In this document: piece after piece, positions 53,527 to 63,342 of the stretch
Layout: each line of letters starts with the position of its first letter
How positions within the stretch are numbered: the first letter of the stretch is position 1
DNA from: Streptomyces alfalfae
GTDB lineage: Bacteria; Actinomycetota; Actinomycetes; Streptomycetales; Streptomycetaceae
Assembly (NCBI RefSeq): GCF_004127445.1
Contig: NZ_QEXM01000037.1
Coordinates: 1-64,000 of the forward strand
Direction: 5' to 3'
Length of the DNA: 64,000 bases
Notes under the pieces: generated by a model
Seen by the model: the letters and a program-made list of their open reading frames with translations, nothing else
What the model was told of the DNA's origin: nothing
Database searches by the model: none
Translations under genes and position numbers: made by a program

Positions 53527-54807
53527 TCAACCGCCTCCCGCGCCCGCTCCTACCGCCCCTACGGGATCGTCCAACACGGCCCGCGCCACCGAGTGGGCCG
53601 CGCCCAGCAGCGGTCCGTCCGGCCCCAGCACGGACGCCGTCACCCGGCAGGCACGGCCCGCGGTGCGTCCCGCCAGCTCCCGTTCCAGCGACGGCAGCAG
53701 CCAGGGCGCGAGGCGCGACAGGGCTCCGCCGAGCACCACTGCTCGGGGGTCCAGAAGATTGACGGCGCCGGTGAGTGCGATGCCCATCGCGGTGCCCGCG
53801 TCGCTCAGCGCCCGTCGCACCGTCTCGTCCCCCGCGTCGGCGCACTCCGCCAGCAGCTCTACCCGGTCCTCCCGCTCCTCCAGGCCCACGGCCCGCAGTA
53901 CCGCTTCCTGGCCCGCGTACTGCTCCAGGCAGCCTCGGCCGCCGCAGGGGCAGGCGGGACCTTCCGGCCATATCGGCACATGGCCCAGTTCGCCCGCGAA
54001 TCCGCGTGTCCCGCGCAGCAGCCGGCCGTCGACCACCAGCGCGGCGCCCACGCCGATCTCCGCGGAGACGTGCAGGAAGTCCTCCGGTGTGTCCTCACCG
54101 AGCCACAGTTCCGCCAGGGCGCCGAAGTTCGCCTCGTTGTCCACCGTCAGCGGCAGCTCGGCGGGCAGGAGCGGGGCGAGGTCGATGTCGTGCCAGCCGA
54201 GGTTGGGTGCGCGTACGACCGTTCGTGAGTCCCGGGACACGAGACCGGGCACGGCCACCGCGAGGCCCGCGGGGGACATGCCCGCCTCGCGCGCTTCCGC
54301 GCTCACCTTGCGTACCAGAGCGGTGAGCTCTTCGAGCACCGGCCCGGGGGAGCGGCCGCGGTTGCTCGCTCGCCGCACGGCACGCACGCGTACCTCTCCG
54401 CGCAGGTCGACCGCACACGCCGCGAGGTGGTCGACGCCCACCTCGGCACCGATGCCGACGGGCCCGCGCGCGCTCATCGCGAGGGCGGACCCCGGCCGGC
54501 CCACCCGCCCGGGGCGCTCGGGGCCCAGCTCGTCCAGGTGGCCCGAGCGGATCAGCTCGTCCACGAGCGTGGAGACGGCTGCCCGCGTCAGGCCGATCCT
54601 GGAGGCCACGGCGGCACGGGACAGCGGGCCGTGCGCGGCGACGGCGTACATCACCCGGGAGAGGTTGCGGCGGCGTATTCCCTGCTGGGTGTCGAGCTGT
54701 GGTGCACCGGACCTCCCTCGCAGCGGCGGGCCGGACGTCCCCTGGCGTTCCTCGCGCAGCGGCGTACCGGTCCCACCCCGGCGGTCTTCGTGCAGCGGTG
54801 CGGTCAT
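53527..54807 (-). CDS. xylR: ROK-family transcriptional regulator (XylR type)
   Basis: 426 residues from the ATG at 54807. A Pro/Gly/Arg-rich N-terminus precedes a winged helix (LSRAAVASRIGLTRAAVSTLVDELIRSGHL). A ROK sugar-kinase-like domain follows, with GIGAEVGVDHLAACAVDL, DNEANFGALAELWLG and the zinc-binding motif CPCGGRGCLEQYAG. In this family the kinase-like domain senses sugars and controls DNA binding. It lies 14 bp downstream of xylB on the same strand, divergent from xylA, so it very likely represses the xylose genes and is relieved by xylose. Confidence 0.92.
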   Translation of the reverse strand: MTAPLHEDRRGGTGTPLREERQGTSGPPLRGRSGAPQLDTQQGIRRRNLSRVMYAVAAHGPLSRAAVASRIGLTRAAVSTLVDELIRSGHLDELGPERPGRVGRPGSALAMSARGPVGIGAEVGVDHLAACAVDLRGEVRVRAVRRASNRGRSPGPVLEELTALVRKVSAEAREAGMSPAGLAVAVPGLVSRDSRTVVRAPNLGWHDIDLAPLLPAELPLTVDNEANFGALAELWLGEDTPEDFLHVSAEIGVGAALVVDGRLLRGTRGFAGELGHVPIWPEGPACPCGGRGCLEQYAGQEAVLRAVGLEEREDRVELLAECADAGDETVRRALSDAGTAMGIALTGAVNLLDPRAVVLGGALSRLAPWLLPSLERELAGRTAGRACRVTASVLGPDGPLLGAAHSVARAVLDDPVGAVGAGAGGG

Positions 54808-54821
54808 GCTTCGGTCGGTCC

Positions 54822-56273
54822 TCACTCCCCGTTGGGCACCCTGTCCAGGAGCGGCGCCGCGTCGGAGAGTACCCCGGAGATCCGGGACAGCGTCTCCTCG
54901 TCCCGCTCCACGGGGTCGAGCACCGGTCCCTCGGCGGTTCCCCACCGCCGGGCGATCGCCGCCGGATCCTCGCCGGTCAGCACGCCCGCCGCCTGCGCCG
55001 CGGCACCGAGCGCGACCAGATCCTGGGCCCGGGGAACCTGTACGGGACGCCCGGAGAGGCGTCGCACGGTGTGCTGCCAGGCCGCCCCTCGCGCGCCGCC
55101 GCCGATCAGCAGCAGCGGGGTCGACCGGTCGGCGTCCGCGTCGAGGACCAGATCGAGCGCGCCGAGCAGGGAGTGCACGGCCCCGTCGTACGCCGCCTGC
55201 AGCAACTGTCCCGGCGTCGTGTCGTGCCGCAGTCCGTGGAGCAGGCCGGAGGCATGGGGCAGGTCAGGGGTCCGCTCTCCGTCCAGATACGGCAGGAGTG
55301 TGGAGGTCCCGCCCGGTGCGACCGCCTCACGGTCCAGGCCCAGGAGGGCGGCCACCCGGTCGACGGCGAGGGTGCAGTTGAGCGTGCAGGCCAGCGGCAA
55401 CCAGTCGCCACGCGCGTCGGCGAAGCCCGCGACGGTGCCGGTCGGGTCCGTGGGGCGACGCTCGGAGACCGCGTACACCGTCCCGGATGTGCCGAGGCTC
55501 AGCACCGGAGTGCCGGGCCGCAGTCCGAGCCCCAGGGCGGCCGCAGCGTTGTCGCCGGTGCCGGGAGCGACCAGCGTGCCCTTGGAGAAGGGCAGTCCGC
55601 TGCCGCGCACGGTTCCGACCACCTCGCCGGGGCGGGCCACGCGCGGGAGCATCGTGGGATCAAGGCCCACCATGTCGAGGATCTCCTCGTCGTACGCCTC
55701 CGGGCCCGACGCCCACCAGCCTGTGCCGGAGACGTCGCCGCGGTCGGTCGTGCCGACTCCCGTGAGGCGTTCCGTGAGGTAGTCGTGGGGGAGGCGCACG
55801 GCGGTCGTGGCGCGGGCGGCAGCCGGTTCGTGCTCGGCGAACCAGGCCCACTTCGTCACGGTGAAGGAGGGCCCCGGCACGCTTCCGACGCGGTCCGCCC
55901 ACACCTTGGGTCCGCCGAGTCGCTCAAGGAGGGACCTGGCCTGCGGAGCGGAGCGCACGTCGTTCCACAGCAGGGCCGGCCGGACCGGATCGCCGTCGCG
56001 GCCGAGCGTGACGAGACCGTGCTGCTGGCCGCCGACCGACACGGCGGCGGCCTCCCGTGCGGCGGGGCCGCACTGCTGAAGGGCCGTACACAGAGCTTCC
56101 CACCACTCCTGCGGGTCGCTCTCGCGGCCCTCGCCCGTGCTGACCCGGTGCGGGGCCTGGCCTCTCGCCACGACGTGGCCGGAGGCCACATCGACGACCA
56201 GGGCCTTGGTGGACTGCGTGGACGTGTCCACGCCGACGACAAGAGGCCCTTGGGCCGATGGAGCTGATGACAT
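54822..56273 (-). CDS. xylB: Xylulokinase
   Basis: 483 residues from the ATG at 56273, with GGAG upstream; this is the usual FGGY xylulokinase length. Motifs: GVDTSTQSTKALVVD near the N-terminus, SVGGQQHGLVTLG, and the C-terminal PLLLIGGGARGAAWQHTVRRLSGRPV. It phosphorylates D-xylulose with ATP to xylulose-5-phosphate, which enters the pentose phosphate pathway. It is divergent from xylA and followed by the ROK regulator. Confidence 0.95.
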   Translation of the reverse strand: MSSAPSAQGPLVVGVDTSTQSTKALVVDVASGHVVARGQAPHRVSTGEGRESDPQEWWEALCTALQQCGPAAREAAAVSVGGQQHGLVTLGRDGDPVRPALLWNDVRSAPQARSLLERLGGPKVWADRVGSVPGPSFTVTKWAWFAEHEPAAARATTAVRLPHDYLTERLTGVGTTDRGDVSGTGWWASGPEAYDEEILDMVGLDPTMLPRVARPGEVVGTVRGSGLPFSKGTLVAPGTGDNAAAALGLGLRPGTPVLSLGTSGTVYAVSERRPTDPTGTVAGFADARGDWLPLACTLNCTLAVDRVAALLGLDREAVAPGGTSTLLPYLDGERTPDLPHASGLLHGLRHDTTPGQLLQAAYDGAVHSLLGALDLVLDADADRSTPLLLIGGGARGAAWQHTVRRLSGRPVQVPRAQDLVALGAAAQAAGVLTGEDPAAIARRWGTAEGPVLDPVERDEETLSRISGVLSDAAPLLDRVPNGE

Positions 56274-56351
56274 TCCGGTCTCCGTTCCTGCGGCTCTTCC
56301 CCGATGCTGCCCCGTAGTTTCCTCCACGACCTTCCCACCGGGGCTCTCGGA

Positions 56352-56363
56352 TACTAATTTGTA
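56352..56363. promoter_or_regulatory. Candidate XylR operator between divergent xylB and xylA
   Basis: TACTAATTTGTA, a 12-mer with 10 of 12 positions symmetric, is a conspicuous A/T-rich near-palindrome in the 124-bp xylB-xylA gap. It lies 35 bp before the xylA ATG and could also overlap a -10 region. ROK regulators of Streptomyces bind similar A/T-rich sites. Inference only. Confidence 0.5.
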
Positions 56364-56397
56364 AAGGGCCATGACGAAATAGTCGAGGGAGCCGTAC

Positions 56398-57564
56398 ATG
56401 AACTACCAGCCCACTCCGGACGACAAGTTCAGCTTCGGTCTGTGGACCGTCGGCTGGCAGGGGCGTGACCCGTTCGGCGATGCCACGCGCGGTGCGATCG
56501 ACCCGGCGGACTCCGTGCGTCACCTCGCCGAACTGGGTGCCTACGGAGTGACGTTCCACGACGACGACCTGATCCCCTTCGGGGCGTCCGACACGGAGCG
56601 CGAGGGCCACATCAAGCGCTTCCGGCAGGCTCTGGACGCGACGGGCCTCGTCGTGCCGATGGCCACCACGAACCTCTTCACGCACCCCGTCTTCAAGGAC
56701 GGCGCGTTCACCGCGAACGACCGTGACGTACGCCGCTACGCGCTGCGCAAGACGATCCGCAACATCGACCTCGCGGTGGAGCTGGGCGCGCGTACGTACG
56801 TGGCGTGGGGCGGCAGGGAGGGAGCGGAATCCGGCGCCGCCAAGGATGTGCGGGACGCGCTCGACCGGATGAAGGAGGCCTTCGACCTGCTGTCCGAGTA
56901 CGTGACGTCTCAGGGCTACGACCTGCGCTTCGCGATCGAGCCGAAGCCGAACGAGCCGCGCGGTGACATCCTCCTGCCCACCGTCGGACACGCCTTGGCC
57001 TTCATCGAGCGCCTTGAGCGGCCCGAACTGTTTGGCGTCAACCCCGAAGTGGGTCATGAACAGATGGCCGGCCTCAACTTCCCGCACTCCATCGCCCAGG
57101 CGCTTTGGGCGGGCAAACTCTTCCACATCGACCTGAACGGTCAGACCGGCATCAAGTACGACCAGGACCTGCGCTTCGGCGCGGGGGACCTGCGCAGCGC
57201 GTTCTGGCTGGTGGACCTCCTTGAGAGGGGTGGTTACGAAGGCCCGCGCCACTTCGACTTCAAGCCGCCGCGCACGGAGGACTACGAAGGGGTCTGGGCA
57301 TCGGCCGCCGGCTGCATGCGCAACTACCTGATCCTGCGGGAACGGTCGGCCGCCTTCCGGGCCGACCCGGAGGTGCGGGAGGCGCTGAGTGCCGCACGCC
57401 TCGACGAACTGGCGCTTCCCACGGCCGAGGACGGCCTCTCCGGGCTGCTCTCCGACCAGGGTGCCTTCGAGGCGTTCGATGTGGAGGCGACCGCCGCGCG
57501 CGGGATGGCGTTCGAGCACCTCGACCAGTTGGCGATGGATCACCTCCTGGGAGTGCGCGGCTAG
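56398..57564 (+). CDS. xylA: Xylose isomerase
   Basis: 388 residues, the standard actinomycete class I length, ATG preceded by GAGGGAG. It interconverts D-xylose and D-xylulose using two divalent metals. Recognisable segments: FSFGLWTVGWQGRDPFGDATR, the catalytic His in GVTFHDDDLIPFG, the metal-binding Glu/Lys in FAIEPKPNEPRGD, EVGHEQMAGLNF and LFHIDLNGQTGIKYDQDLRFG. It forms the catabolic unit with the divergent xylB. Confidence 0.98.
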   Translation: MNYQPTPDDKFSFGLWTVGWQGRDPFGDATRGAIDPADSVRHLAELGAYGVTFHDDDLIPFGASDTEREGHIKRFRQALDATGLVVPMATTNLFTHPVFKDGAFTANDRDVRRYALRKTIRNIDLAVELGARTYVAWGGREGAESGAAKDVRDALDRMKEAFDLLSEYVTSQGYDLRFAIEPKPNEPRGDILLPTVGHALAFIERLERPELFGVNPEVGHEQMAGLNFPHSIAQALWAGKLFHIDLNGQTGIKYDQDLRFGAGDLRSAFWLVDLLERGGYEGPRHFDFKPPRTEDYEGVWASAAGCMRNYLILRERSAAFRADPEVREALSAARLDELALPTAEDGLSGLLSDQGAFEAFDVEATAARGMAFEHLDQLAMDHLLGVRG

Positions 57565-57638
57565 GTTCGCCGCCGCGGTTCGCGACAACTTCCGCGTAGG
57601 GGTCGCCTCCTGACCGGTTCGAGGCGACTCTGGGTGGT

Positions 57639-58434
57639 ATGGCCATGCCGCCCGTACCGCCACAGCCGCCTTCGCCCCCCGCCGGCCCGCCTCCCACGGG
57701 AGGCGGGGGGTTCGGACCGCCGCCTGGAGGCGGCTACGGGCCGCCTCCAGGCGGCTGGGGGACGGCCGCCACCGGCCACACCGCCAGGTGGGCCTCCAGG
57801 GCGGCACAAGGGGCTCCTCGTGCTGCTGGCGGCCATGGTGGTCGTGGGGGCCATCGCCACGGTCGTCCTCGTCGCCAGGGACGGTGGCGACGGGAAGGAG
57901 AAGAAGGGGCCGATCGAGAGCAGCAGCGGGGAGCCCGAGCCGACGCCGTCCCTGAGCCTCCCCTCGGGGCTGCCGGGCGAGCTGCCCACCAGCTTCCCCA
58001 CTGACCTCCCCAGTACGGCCCCCTCACTGCCGACGGACTTCCCGAGCGACCTCGATTCGCTCGTCCCCGCGCCTGCGGCCGGGCAAGTCCCGTACTACCG
58101 GTTGAAGACCGGTGACTGTTTCAACGTCAATACCGGCAAGCCGGGGCGCGCCGCGACGAAGTCATGTCGCACCCCACACGACGCCGAAGTGGTCGGCATT
58201 GTGCGACTCAAGGGCTCCTACACGACGAACGCGGAGCTGAAGAAGGCGGCGGCCGACCTGTGCCGACAGCCGCTCGAGCGCAAGGCGCGCAACCAGCCGT
58301 CCGGCACGGTACGCGGCACTCTGGTGCAGTGCCCGGACGTCTCCGGCTACAGGATCGGCATCGACGACGTCGCGTGCAGCTTGGCGGGAGACGCCGGGGC
58401 GGGCAAACACAAGCTCACCAAGCCGCTGTCCTGA
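57639..58434 (+). CDS. Membrane-anchored protein with Pro/Gly-rich N-terminus; apparent frameshift
   Basis: The ATG at 57639 opens a typical Pro/Gly-rich Streptomyces leader (MAMPPVPPQPPSPPAGPPPT), but this frame turns unnatural after GPPPGGWG. Sequence continuing in the next frame (GRPPPATPPGGPPGRHKG, a hydrophobic helix LLVLLAAMVVVGAIATVVLV, a Ser/Pro/Leu linker and a C-terminal domain) joins it smoothly if one base of the G-run at 57757-57761 is dropped. The extracellular domain contains GDCFNVNTG, CRTPHDAEVVGIV and further cysteines (four in all), like DUF4190/septum-formation-type actinobacterial proteins. A GTG at 57634 would keep one frame, but its N-terminus looks antisense-like. Either a sequencing slip or true inactivation explains this. 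Confidence 0.7.
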
Positions 58435-58565
58435 GAGGTGTCCCATAGCCCGGAAGCCGCACAGACGTGCGCGAGAAGGCGCTGTGGCTCATAGGTCCGT
58501 CCTGTGAGCCCATCAGGTGGACGGAGACGCTTGCCGTTCACTCCCACGCGCCCTGGCTCGGACGC

Positions 58566-58606
58566 GCCGACGCCGCCTCCCGCGAGGGGCGGGAGGCGGC
58601 GTCGGC
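58566..58606. terminator. Long perfect hairpin between convergent genes
   Basis: Perfect 18-bp arms (58566-58583 and 58589-58606) with a 5-nt loop, G/C-rich. It lies in the 464-bp region between the membrane-anchored protein (stop 58434) and the convergent SWIM gene (stop 58899), and probably ends both transcripts. The rest of this region shows no credible gene. Confidence 0.85.
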
Positions 58607-58898
58607 ATGCACCGGTCCGATCAGTGCGTGTGCGGCAGAGTGTCCCTGATTCTCCCCTTTCAGCCAGGCCGTGGCAGGCAGAGCCGATGATTTCGCCATC
58701 CCCATGGTGAGCCCGAGTAGCTCGTGTGGTCAGACCTCCCTGATCCGACGTGCTTCTACGGTCGACGATGAGGTGGCCGTGCTCAATCGCTGCGCAGGGG
58801 GAGCGCGCGTGCCGGTGTTCCCGGCGCGCGGCCGGGCGGTCGGCGCGCGCCGGTAGGCACTGCTGAGGCGCCGCCTCGCTCAATCCGGCTGGATCGTC

Positions 58899-60221
58899 TC
58901 ACTCACTGCCGCTCGCCACGGCCAGCGCCGTCGCGGGATCGTGCGCAGCGGGCCCTGCCGGGGACCACTGGCCGTGTTCCTTTCGGTAGGGCCACCAGCG
59001 GCCGTCACGCCCATGCCGCAACTGCACGTCTGAGTCGACCACGGTCCAGTGGTTGTGCGCGGCCCGCAGAGGCGGCCGTTCGTCCTCGTCCCAGGCCGCG
59101 TCCAGTGCGGCACGCGCGCGTGCCAGTGCCTCGCCCTCCGGTCTCCACTCCTCCTCCAGTATGTGCAGGCCGGCTCGGCCGCCGAACCGCCAGGCCCGCA
59201 CAGCCAGCGCGAGACCCTCGCGACCGCGCCCGGACACTGCCGCGAGCCGGTTCCGGACCCCGGCCTCCGGTTCCGCGGCGGCCAGTCGCACGGCGTCCTC
59301 CTCCGCGGTCAACTCGGCCTCCACCGCATGCAGCTCATGACCGGGGGCCAGGGCGTCGGTCAACAGCCGGTACGCCTCCGCTGCCGCCTGTGCCGCCAAG
59401 AACTCGACCGCAGTCACGTCCAGGCCCGCGTCCGGCTCTACCTCGGTGTCGAGCGTCGGCGGCAGGCCGGGCCCTGAAGGCAGCTCGGGCAGAGCGGGCA
59501 GCGGAGGCAGGATGTCGCCCTCCGCGTACGCCTCCGCGGCGCTGACGCCCTCCAGGGCGGCATCCTGGGGTGCCTCACCGGGCTGCGGCGCGTCAGTGCG
59601 AGCGACGCTGCGTACCTGGAGCTCATCGAGGAGCGCGCGCTCCCCGCGCCCTCGCATCAACAGGAGGACGAACGGGTCCTGATCGAGCAAGCGCGCCATC
59701 TGGTAGCAGAGTGCCGATGTGTGCCCGCAGTGGTCCCATGCCTCGCAGTCGCACTCGGGCTCCAGATCGCCGATGCCGGGCAGCAGTTCGATGCCGGCCG
59801 CCGCCGAGTCCTCCACCAGATGGGGTGGCATGTCGCGGTCCAGGAGCGCCGCGATGTGCCCGGCCCGCTCGATGGCCACGTCCGCGAAGCGGTCCCACTC
59901 CTCCGGGCTCAGCTCTTGGAGCAGCACGTCGGATCGGTGCGGTGTGCCGTCCGGGTCCTTGACGACCGCGGTGATCCGGCCGGGGCGCACCGAGACGGCG
60001 CCCACGGCGCCCGCACGCGCCAGCTTGCGCCCCGCCTTGAGCTGGGCGTTGTCGAGCGCGGTCTCCTCGAGGGCCTTCAGCCAGGCCTGGCCCCACCAGC
60101 TCTGCGCGAAGCCCCGGCCGTGCGCGGGCGGCAAGGCCGCGAACGTGCGCTCAAGGGAGGGCGCGTCCACGCGCGGGTCGTCGTTCTCGGCTCCGTACGC
60201 GTCGTCATGGACGTCGTTCAT
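58899..60221 (-). CDS. SWIM zinc-finger protein
   Basis: 440 residues from the ATG at 60221, which overlaps the stop of the SNF2 gene. The SWIM motif is clear: CDCEAWDHCGHTSALCYQMA (CxC...CxH), a zinc finger thought to bind DNA or protein. An N-terminal RTFAALPPAHGRGFAQSWWGQAWLKALEE segment is typical of the actinobacterial SWIM proteins paired with SNF2 ATPases. The remainder is acidic and low in recognisable domains. It probably acts with the SNF2 protein; exact function unknown. Confidence 0.88.
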   Translation of the reverse strand: MNDVHDDAYGAENDDPRVDAPSLERTFAALPPAHGRGFAQSWWGQAWLKALEETALDNAQLKAGRKLARAGAVGAVSVRPGRITAVVKDPDGTPHRSDVLLQELSPEEWDRFADVAIERAGHIAALLDRDMPPHLVEDSAAAGIELLPGIGDLEPECDCEAWDHCGHTSALCYQMARLLDQDPFVLLLMRGRGERALLDELQVRSVARTDAPQPGEAPQDAALEGVSAAEAYAEGDILPPLPALPELPSGPGLPPTLDTEVEPDAGLDVTAVEFLAAQAAAEAYRLLTDALAPGHELHAVEAELTAEEDAVRLAAAEPEAGVRNRLAAVSGRGREGLALAVRAWRFGGRAGLHILEEEWRPEGEALARARAALDAAWDEDERPPLRAAHNHWTVVDSDVQLRHGRDGRWWPYRKEHGQWSPAGPAAHDPATALAVASGSE

Positions 60222-63097
60222 CGCGTGCCCCCTCGCAGCTCCACCAGATCCGACAGTTCGGCGTCGGTCAGCTCGGTGAGGGCGGCTTCGCCCGCACCGA
60301 GGACGGCGTCCGCCAACTCACGCTTGCGCAGCAGCATCTCGGCGATGCGGTCCTCGATCGTGCCCTCCGCGATCAGCCGGTGGACCTGCACAGGCTGTGT
60401 CTGCCCGATGCGGTACGCGCGGTCGGTGGCCTGCGCCTCGACGGCGGGGTTCCACCAGCGGTCGTAGTGCACGACGTGCTCGGCACGCGTCAGGTTCAAT
60501 CCGGTCCCAGCCGCCTTCAGGGACAGCAGGAAGACCGGTACCTCCCCGTCCTGGAAACGCTGGACCATCGCCTCGCGCTGGGCGACCGGCGTCCCTCCGT
60601 GCAGGAACTGCGAGGGGACACCACGGTCCGCGAGGTGCCGCTCGATGAGCCGCGCCATCTGGACGTACTGCGTGAAGACGAGCACGCCGGCTTCCTCGGC
60701 GAGGATCGTGTCGAGCAACTCGTCGAGCAGTTCCAGTTTCCCGGAGCGGCCCGCGATGTGCGGATCGTCCTCCTTGAGGTACTGCGCCGGGTGGTTGCAG
60801 ATCTGCTTGAGCGCGGTGAGGAGCTTGACGATCAGCCCGCGCCGAGCGAACCCGTCGGCTCCCGAGATCTCCGCCAGGGTCTCGCGGACCACCGCTTCGT
60901 AGAGCCCTGTCTGCTCCTGACTCAGGGATACGGCCCGATCGGTCTCCGTCTTCGGCGGCAGCTCCGGCGCGATCCCCGGGTCCGACTTGCGTCGGCGCAG
61001 CAGGAACGGCCGTACAAGTTGTCCCAGCCGTTCGGCGGCCCCCGGGTCCGAGCCGCCTTCCACTGCCTGGGCATAGCGCGTCCGGAAAGTACCGAGCCTG
61101 CCGAGCAGCCCCGGAGTGGTCCAGTCCAGAATGGCCCACAGCTCGGAGAGGTTGTTCTCCACGGGTGTTCCGGTGAGCGCCACACGCGCGTGTGCCTTGA
61201 TGGTCCGCAGCTGCCTCGCCGTCGCCGAGTACGGATTCTTCACGTGCTGGGCCTCGTCGGCGACCACCATGCCCCAGGGGGTCTGCCCCAGCTTCTCCGC
61301 GTCGAGCCGCATCGTGCCGTAGGTGGTCAGCACGAACTCCCCGTCGGCCAGGTCCTCCAGGCCCCGCTGGGCGCCGTGGAACCGACGCACGCGTGTGCCG
61401 GGCGCGAACTTCTCGATTTCCCGCTGCCAGTTGCCCATCAACGACGTCGGGCAGACCACCAGCGTCGGGCCGGTGGAGTCCTCCTGCGTCTGCCGGTGCA
61501 GGTGCAGCGAGATCAGCGTGATGGTCTTGCCGAGCCCCATGTCGTCGGCCAGACAGCCACCGAGGCCGAGCGAGGTCATGCGGGCGAGCCAGTTCAACCC
61601 CCGCAGCTGGTAGTCGCGAAGCTCCGCGGCGAGCGCTTCGGGCTGGCCGACCGGCTGCATGCCCTCCGGGTCCGCGAGGCGCTCGCGGAGCGTGGCGAGC
61701 CATCCTGTCGGCTCCACCTCCACGTGCCGCCCCTCGACCTCGGTCGTGCCCGTGAGGGCGGCGCTGAGAGCGTCGATCGGGGTGACCTTGCGGTCCTGCC
61801 GGCTGCGTGCGCGGCGCACTTCTTCGGGGTCGATGAGTACCCACTGGTCGCGCAGGCGCACCACAGGACGATTCGTCTCGGCGAGCCGGTCGAGTTCCTC
61901 GCGGGTCAGTTCCTGGTCACCCAGCGCGAAACGCCAGTTGAAGGCGAGCAGCGCGTCGGCCGAGAGGAACGAGGGCGTGTCCGAGGCCAGCCTGTCCGGG
62001 CGCTTCTCGGCGCCGTCCGGTCTGTCGTCCGGCGGGCCGATGACGGCTCGCGCGGTCAGGCTGCGCGCCAGCTCCCTGGGCCAGTGCACGTCGACGCCCG
62101 CCGCAGCGAGCAAGTGTGCTCCATTGCCCAGCAGTTCGGTGACCTCATCGTCGGCGAGTTCGATCGCGTCGGGCACAGTGGCCGAGAGCAGTGGGGCGAG
62201 CGGTGGCCACGCGCGCGTGGCGCGACGCAGTGCGAGGAGCGCGTCCATCTTCGCGCGTGGCCCGAAGGCCTCTTCCGAGGCCGCACTCCCGGTCCACACT
62301 TCGGAGGCGTCCGCGACGAGCGTGGGGTCACTGACACTGTGAAGTTGCAGCACGGCACGGACCGGCAGCCGGGTGCCGTCGCCGGCGACCGAGGCCAGGC
62401 CCGGAATCTCCACCCGCAGCGAAATCCGCACCCCCACGTCGTGCCCGGCCGCGACATCTGCCGCCCAGGCCCGGTGCTCCGGAGCGCGCAGCGGCCCCCG
62501 TCCCGCGAAAGCGGGTCCACCGGCCGCCGTGACCGCAGCGGCAGAGCGCGGCAGTGTGTCGGCCACGGCGTCGAGGAACTGCCGGAGCAGCCGCTCCGGC
62601 TCGGGCAGCCGCAGCGGGGCGTCGTCGCCCAAGGGCAGCGCGTGGGCGGCCGGAGGCATCGCCGCGGCCAGCTCGCGCAGCCGTCGCACGTCCTCGGCTC
62701 CCAGGGGCCCGGCACGCCAGGCATCGTGATCACTGGCGGTGAGCCCCGGGAGGAGGAGCCCGCGGGCGGTCAGTTGCAGGGCGAGGACTCCGGCCGTGCC
62801 CCAGAAGCGGGCCGTCGGGTGGGCCCGCGACGAGGCACGCGCGCGTGTGAGGACCGGCAGCGCGTCGCGCACAGGGAGGAGGAGCACGGACACGGTGACG
62901 AGTTCGGCGTCACCGTCGCCCGGGATGGCGATGTCCCATTCCTCGGTGGTGCCTACGGAGGAGGAAGGCGGTTCGGTGCCGTCCGGCCGCCAAAAGGCGA
63001 CCCGGCCGCCGCGAGCGGGGTCGGCGGGTGCGAAGAGAACGGAACATTCCGATAGTTCGGAGATCTCGGAAGGGGAGACGACGGGAAGCCTCTGCAC
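60218..63097 (-). CDS. SNF2-family DEAD/DEAH helicase-like ATPase
   Basis: About 959 residues from the GTG at 63097; a longer reading to 63304 exists and the exact start is uncertain. An N-terminal region of about 460 residues precedes the ATPase: motif I ADDMGLGKT, motif II DEAQ in VVADEAQHVKNPYS, ALTGTPVENNLSELW, and the C-terminal helicase domain with LLSLKAAGTGLNLTRAEHVVHYDRWWNPAVEAQATDRAYRIGQ. The domain order is the bacterial HepA/RapA-like SNF2 pattern. It translocates on double-stranded DNA. The downstream SWIM gene overlaps by 4 bp, so the two form an operon and probably a complex. Confidence 0.9.
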   Translation of the reverse strand: MQRLPVVSPSEISELSECSVLFAPADPARGGRVAFWRPDGTEPPSSSVGTTEEWDIAIPGDGDAELVTVSVLLLPVRDALPVLTRARASSRAHPTARFWGTAGVLALQLTARGLLLPGLTASDHDAWRAGPLGAEDVRRLRELAAAMPPAAHALPLGDDAPLRLPEPERLLRQFLDAVADTLPRSAAAVTAAGGPAFAGRGPLRAPEHRAWAADVAAGHDVGVRISLRVEIPGLASVAGDGTRLPVRAVLQLHSVSDPTLVADASEVWTGSAASEEAFGPRAKMDALLALRRATRAWPPLAPLLSATVPDAIELADDEVTELLGNGAHLLAAAGVDVHWPRELARSLTARAVIGPPDDRPDGAEKRPDRLASDTPSFLSADALLAFNWRFALGDQELTREELDRLAETNRPVVRLRDQWVLIDPEEVRRARSRQDRKVTPIDALSAALTGTTEVEGRHVEVEPTGWLATLRERLADPEGMQPVGQPEALAAELRDYQLRGLNWLARMTSLGLGGCLADDMGLGKTITLISLHLHRQTQEDSTGPTLVVCPTSLMGNWQREIEKFAPGTRVRRFHGAQRGLEDLADGEFVLTTYGTMRLDAEKLGQTPWGMVVADEAQHVKNPYSATARQLRTIKAHARVALTGTPVENNLSELWAILDWTTPGLLGRLGTFRTRYAQAVEGGSDPGAAERLGQLVRPFLLRRRKSDPGIAPELPPKTETDRAVSLSQEQTGLYEAVVRETLAEISGADGFARRGLIVKLLTALKQICNHPAQYLKEDDPHIAGRSGKLELLDELLDTILAEEAGVLVFTQYVQMARLIERHLADRGVPSQFLHGGTPVAQREAMVQRFQDGEVPVFLLSLKAAGTGLNLTRAEHVVHYDRWWNPAVEAQATDRAYRIGQTQPVQVHRLIAEGTIEDRIAEMLLRKRELADAVLGAGEAALTELTDAELSDLVELRGGTR

Positions 63098-63342
63098 AGC
63101 GATAGCGCATTCCTCAAATTTGACTACTTGTGGGGCGGCCGAGAGTACATGATGGGCGAGGTCGCCCGGAAGCGACTCGCAAGTGATCCGCGTCACTGTA
63201 GTTGGCGGGGTGGAGTCAACCCCCCATCGCGGCGGTGCTGGCCCCCGCCCGGATCCGGGTGGTGGCGCCATGGCCGCCATAGAGTGCCGGTCCGTACGTT
63301 TCAACGGGTCAGACCGTCGTTACGGAGACCGGAGACCCATCC

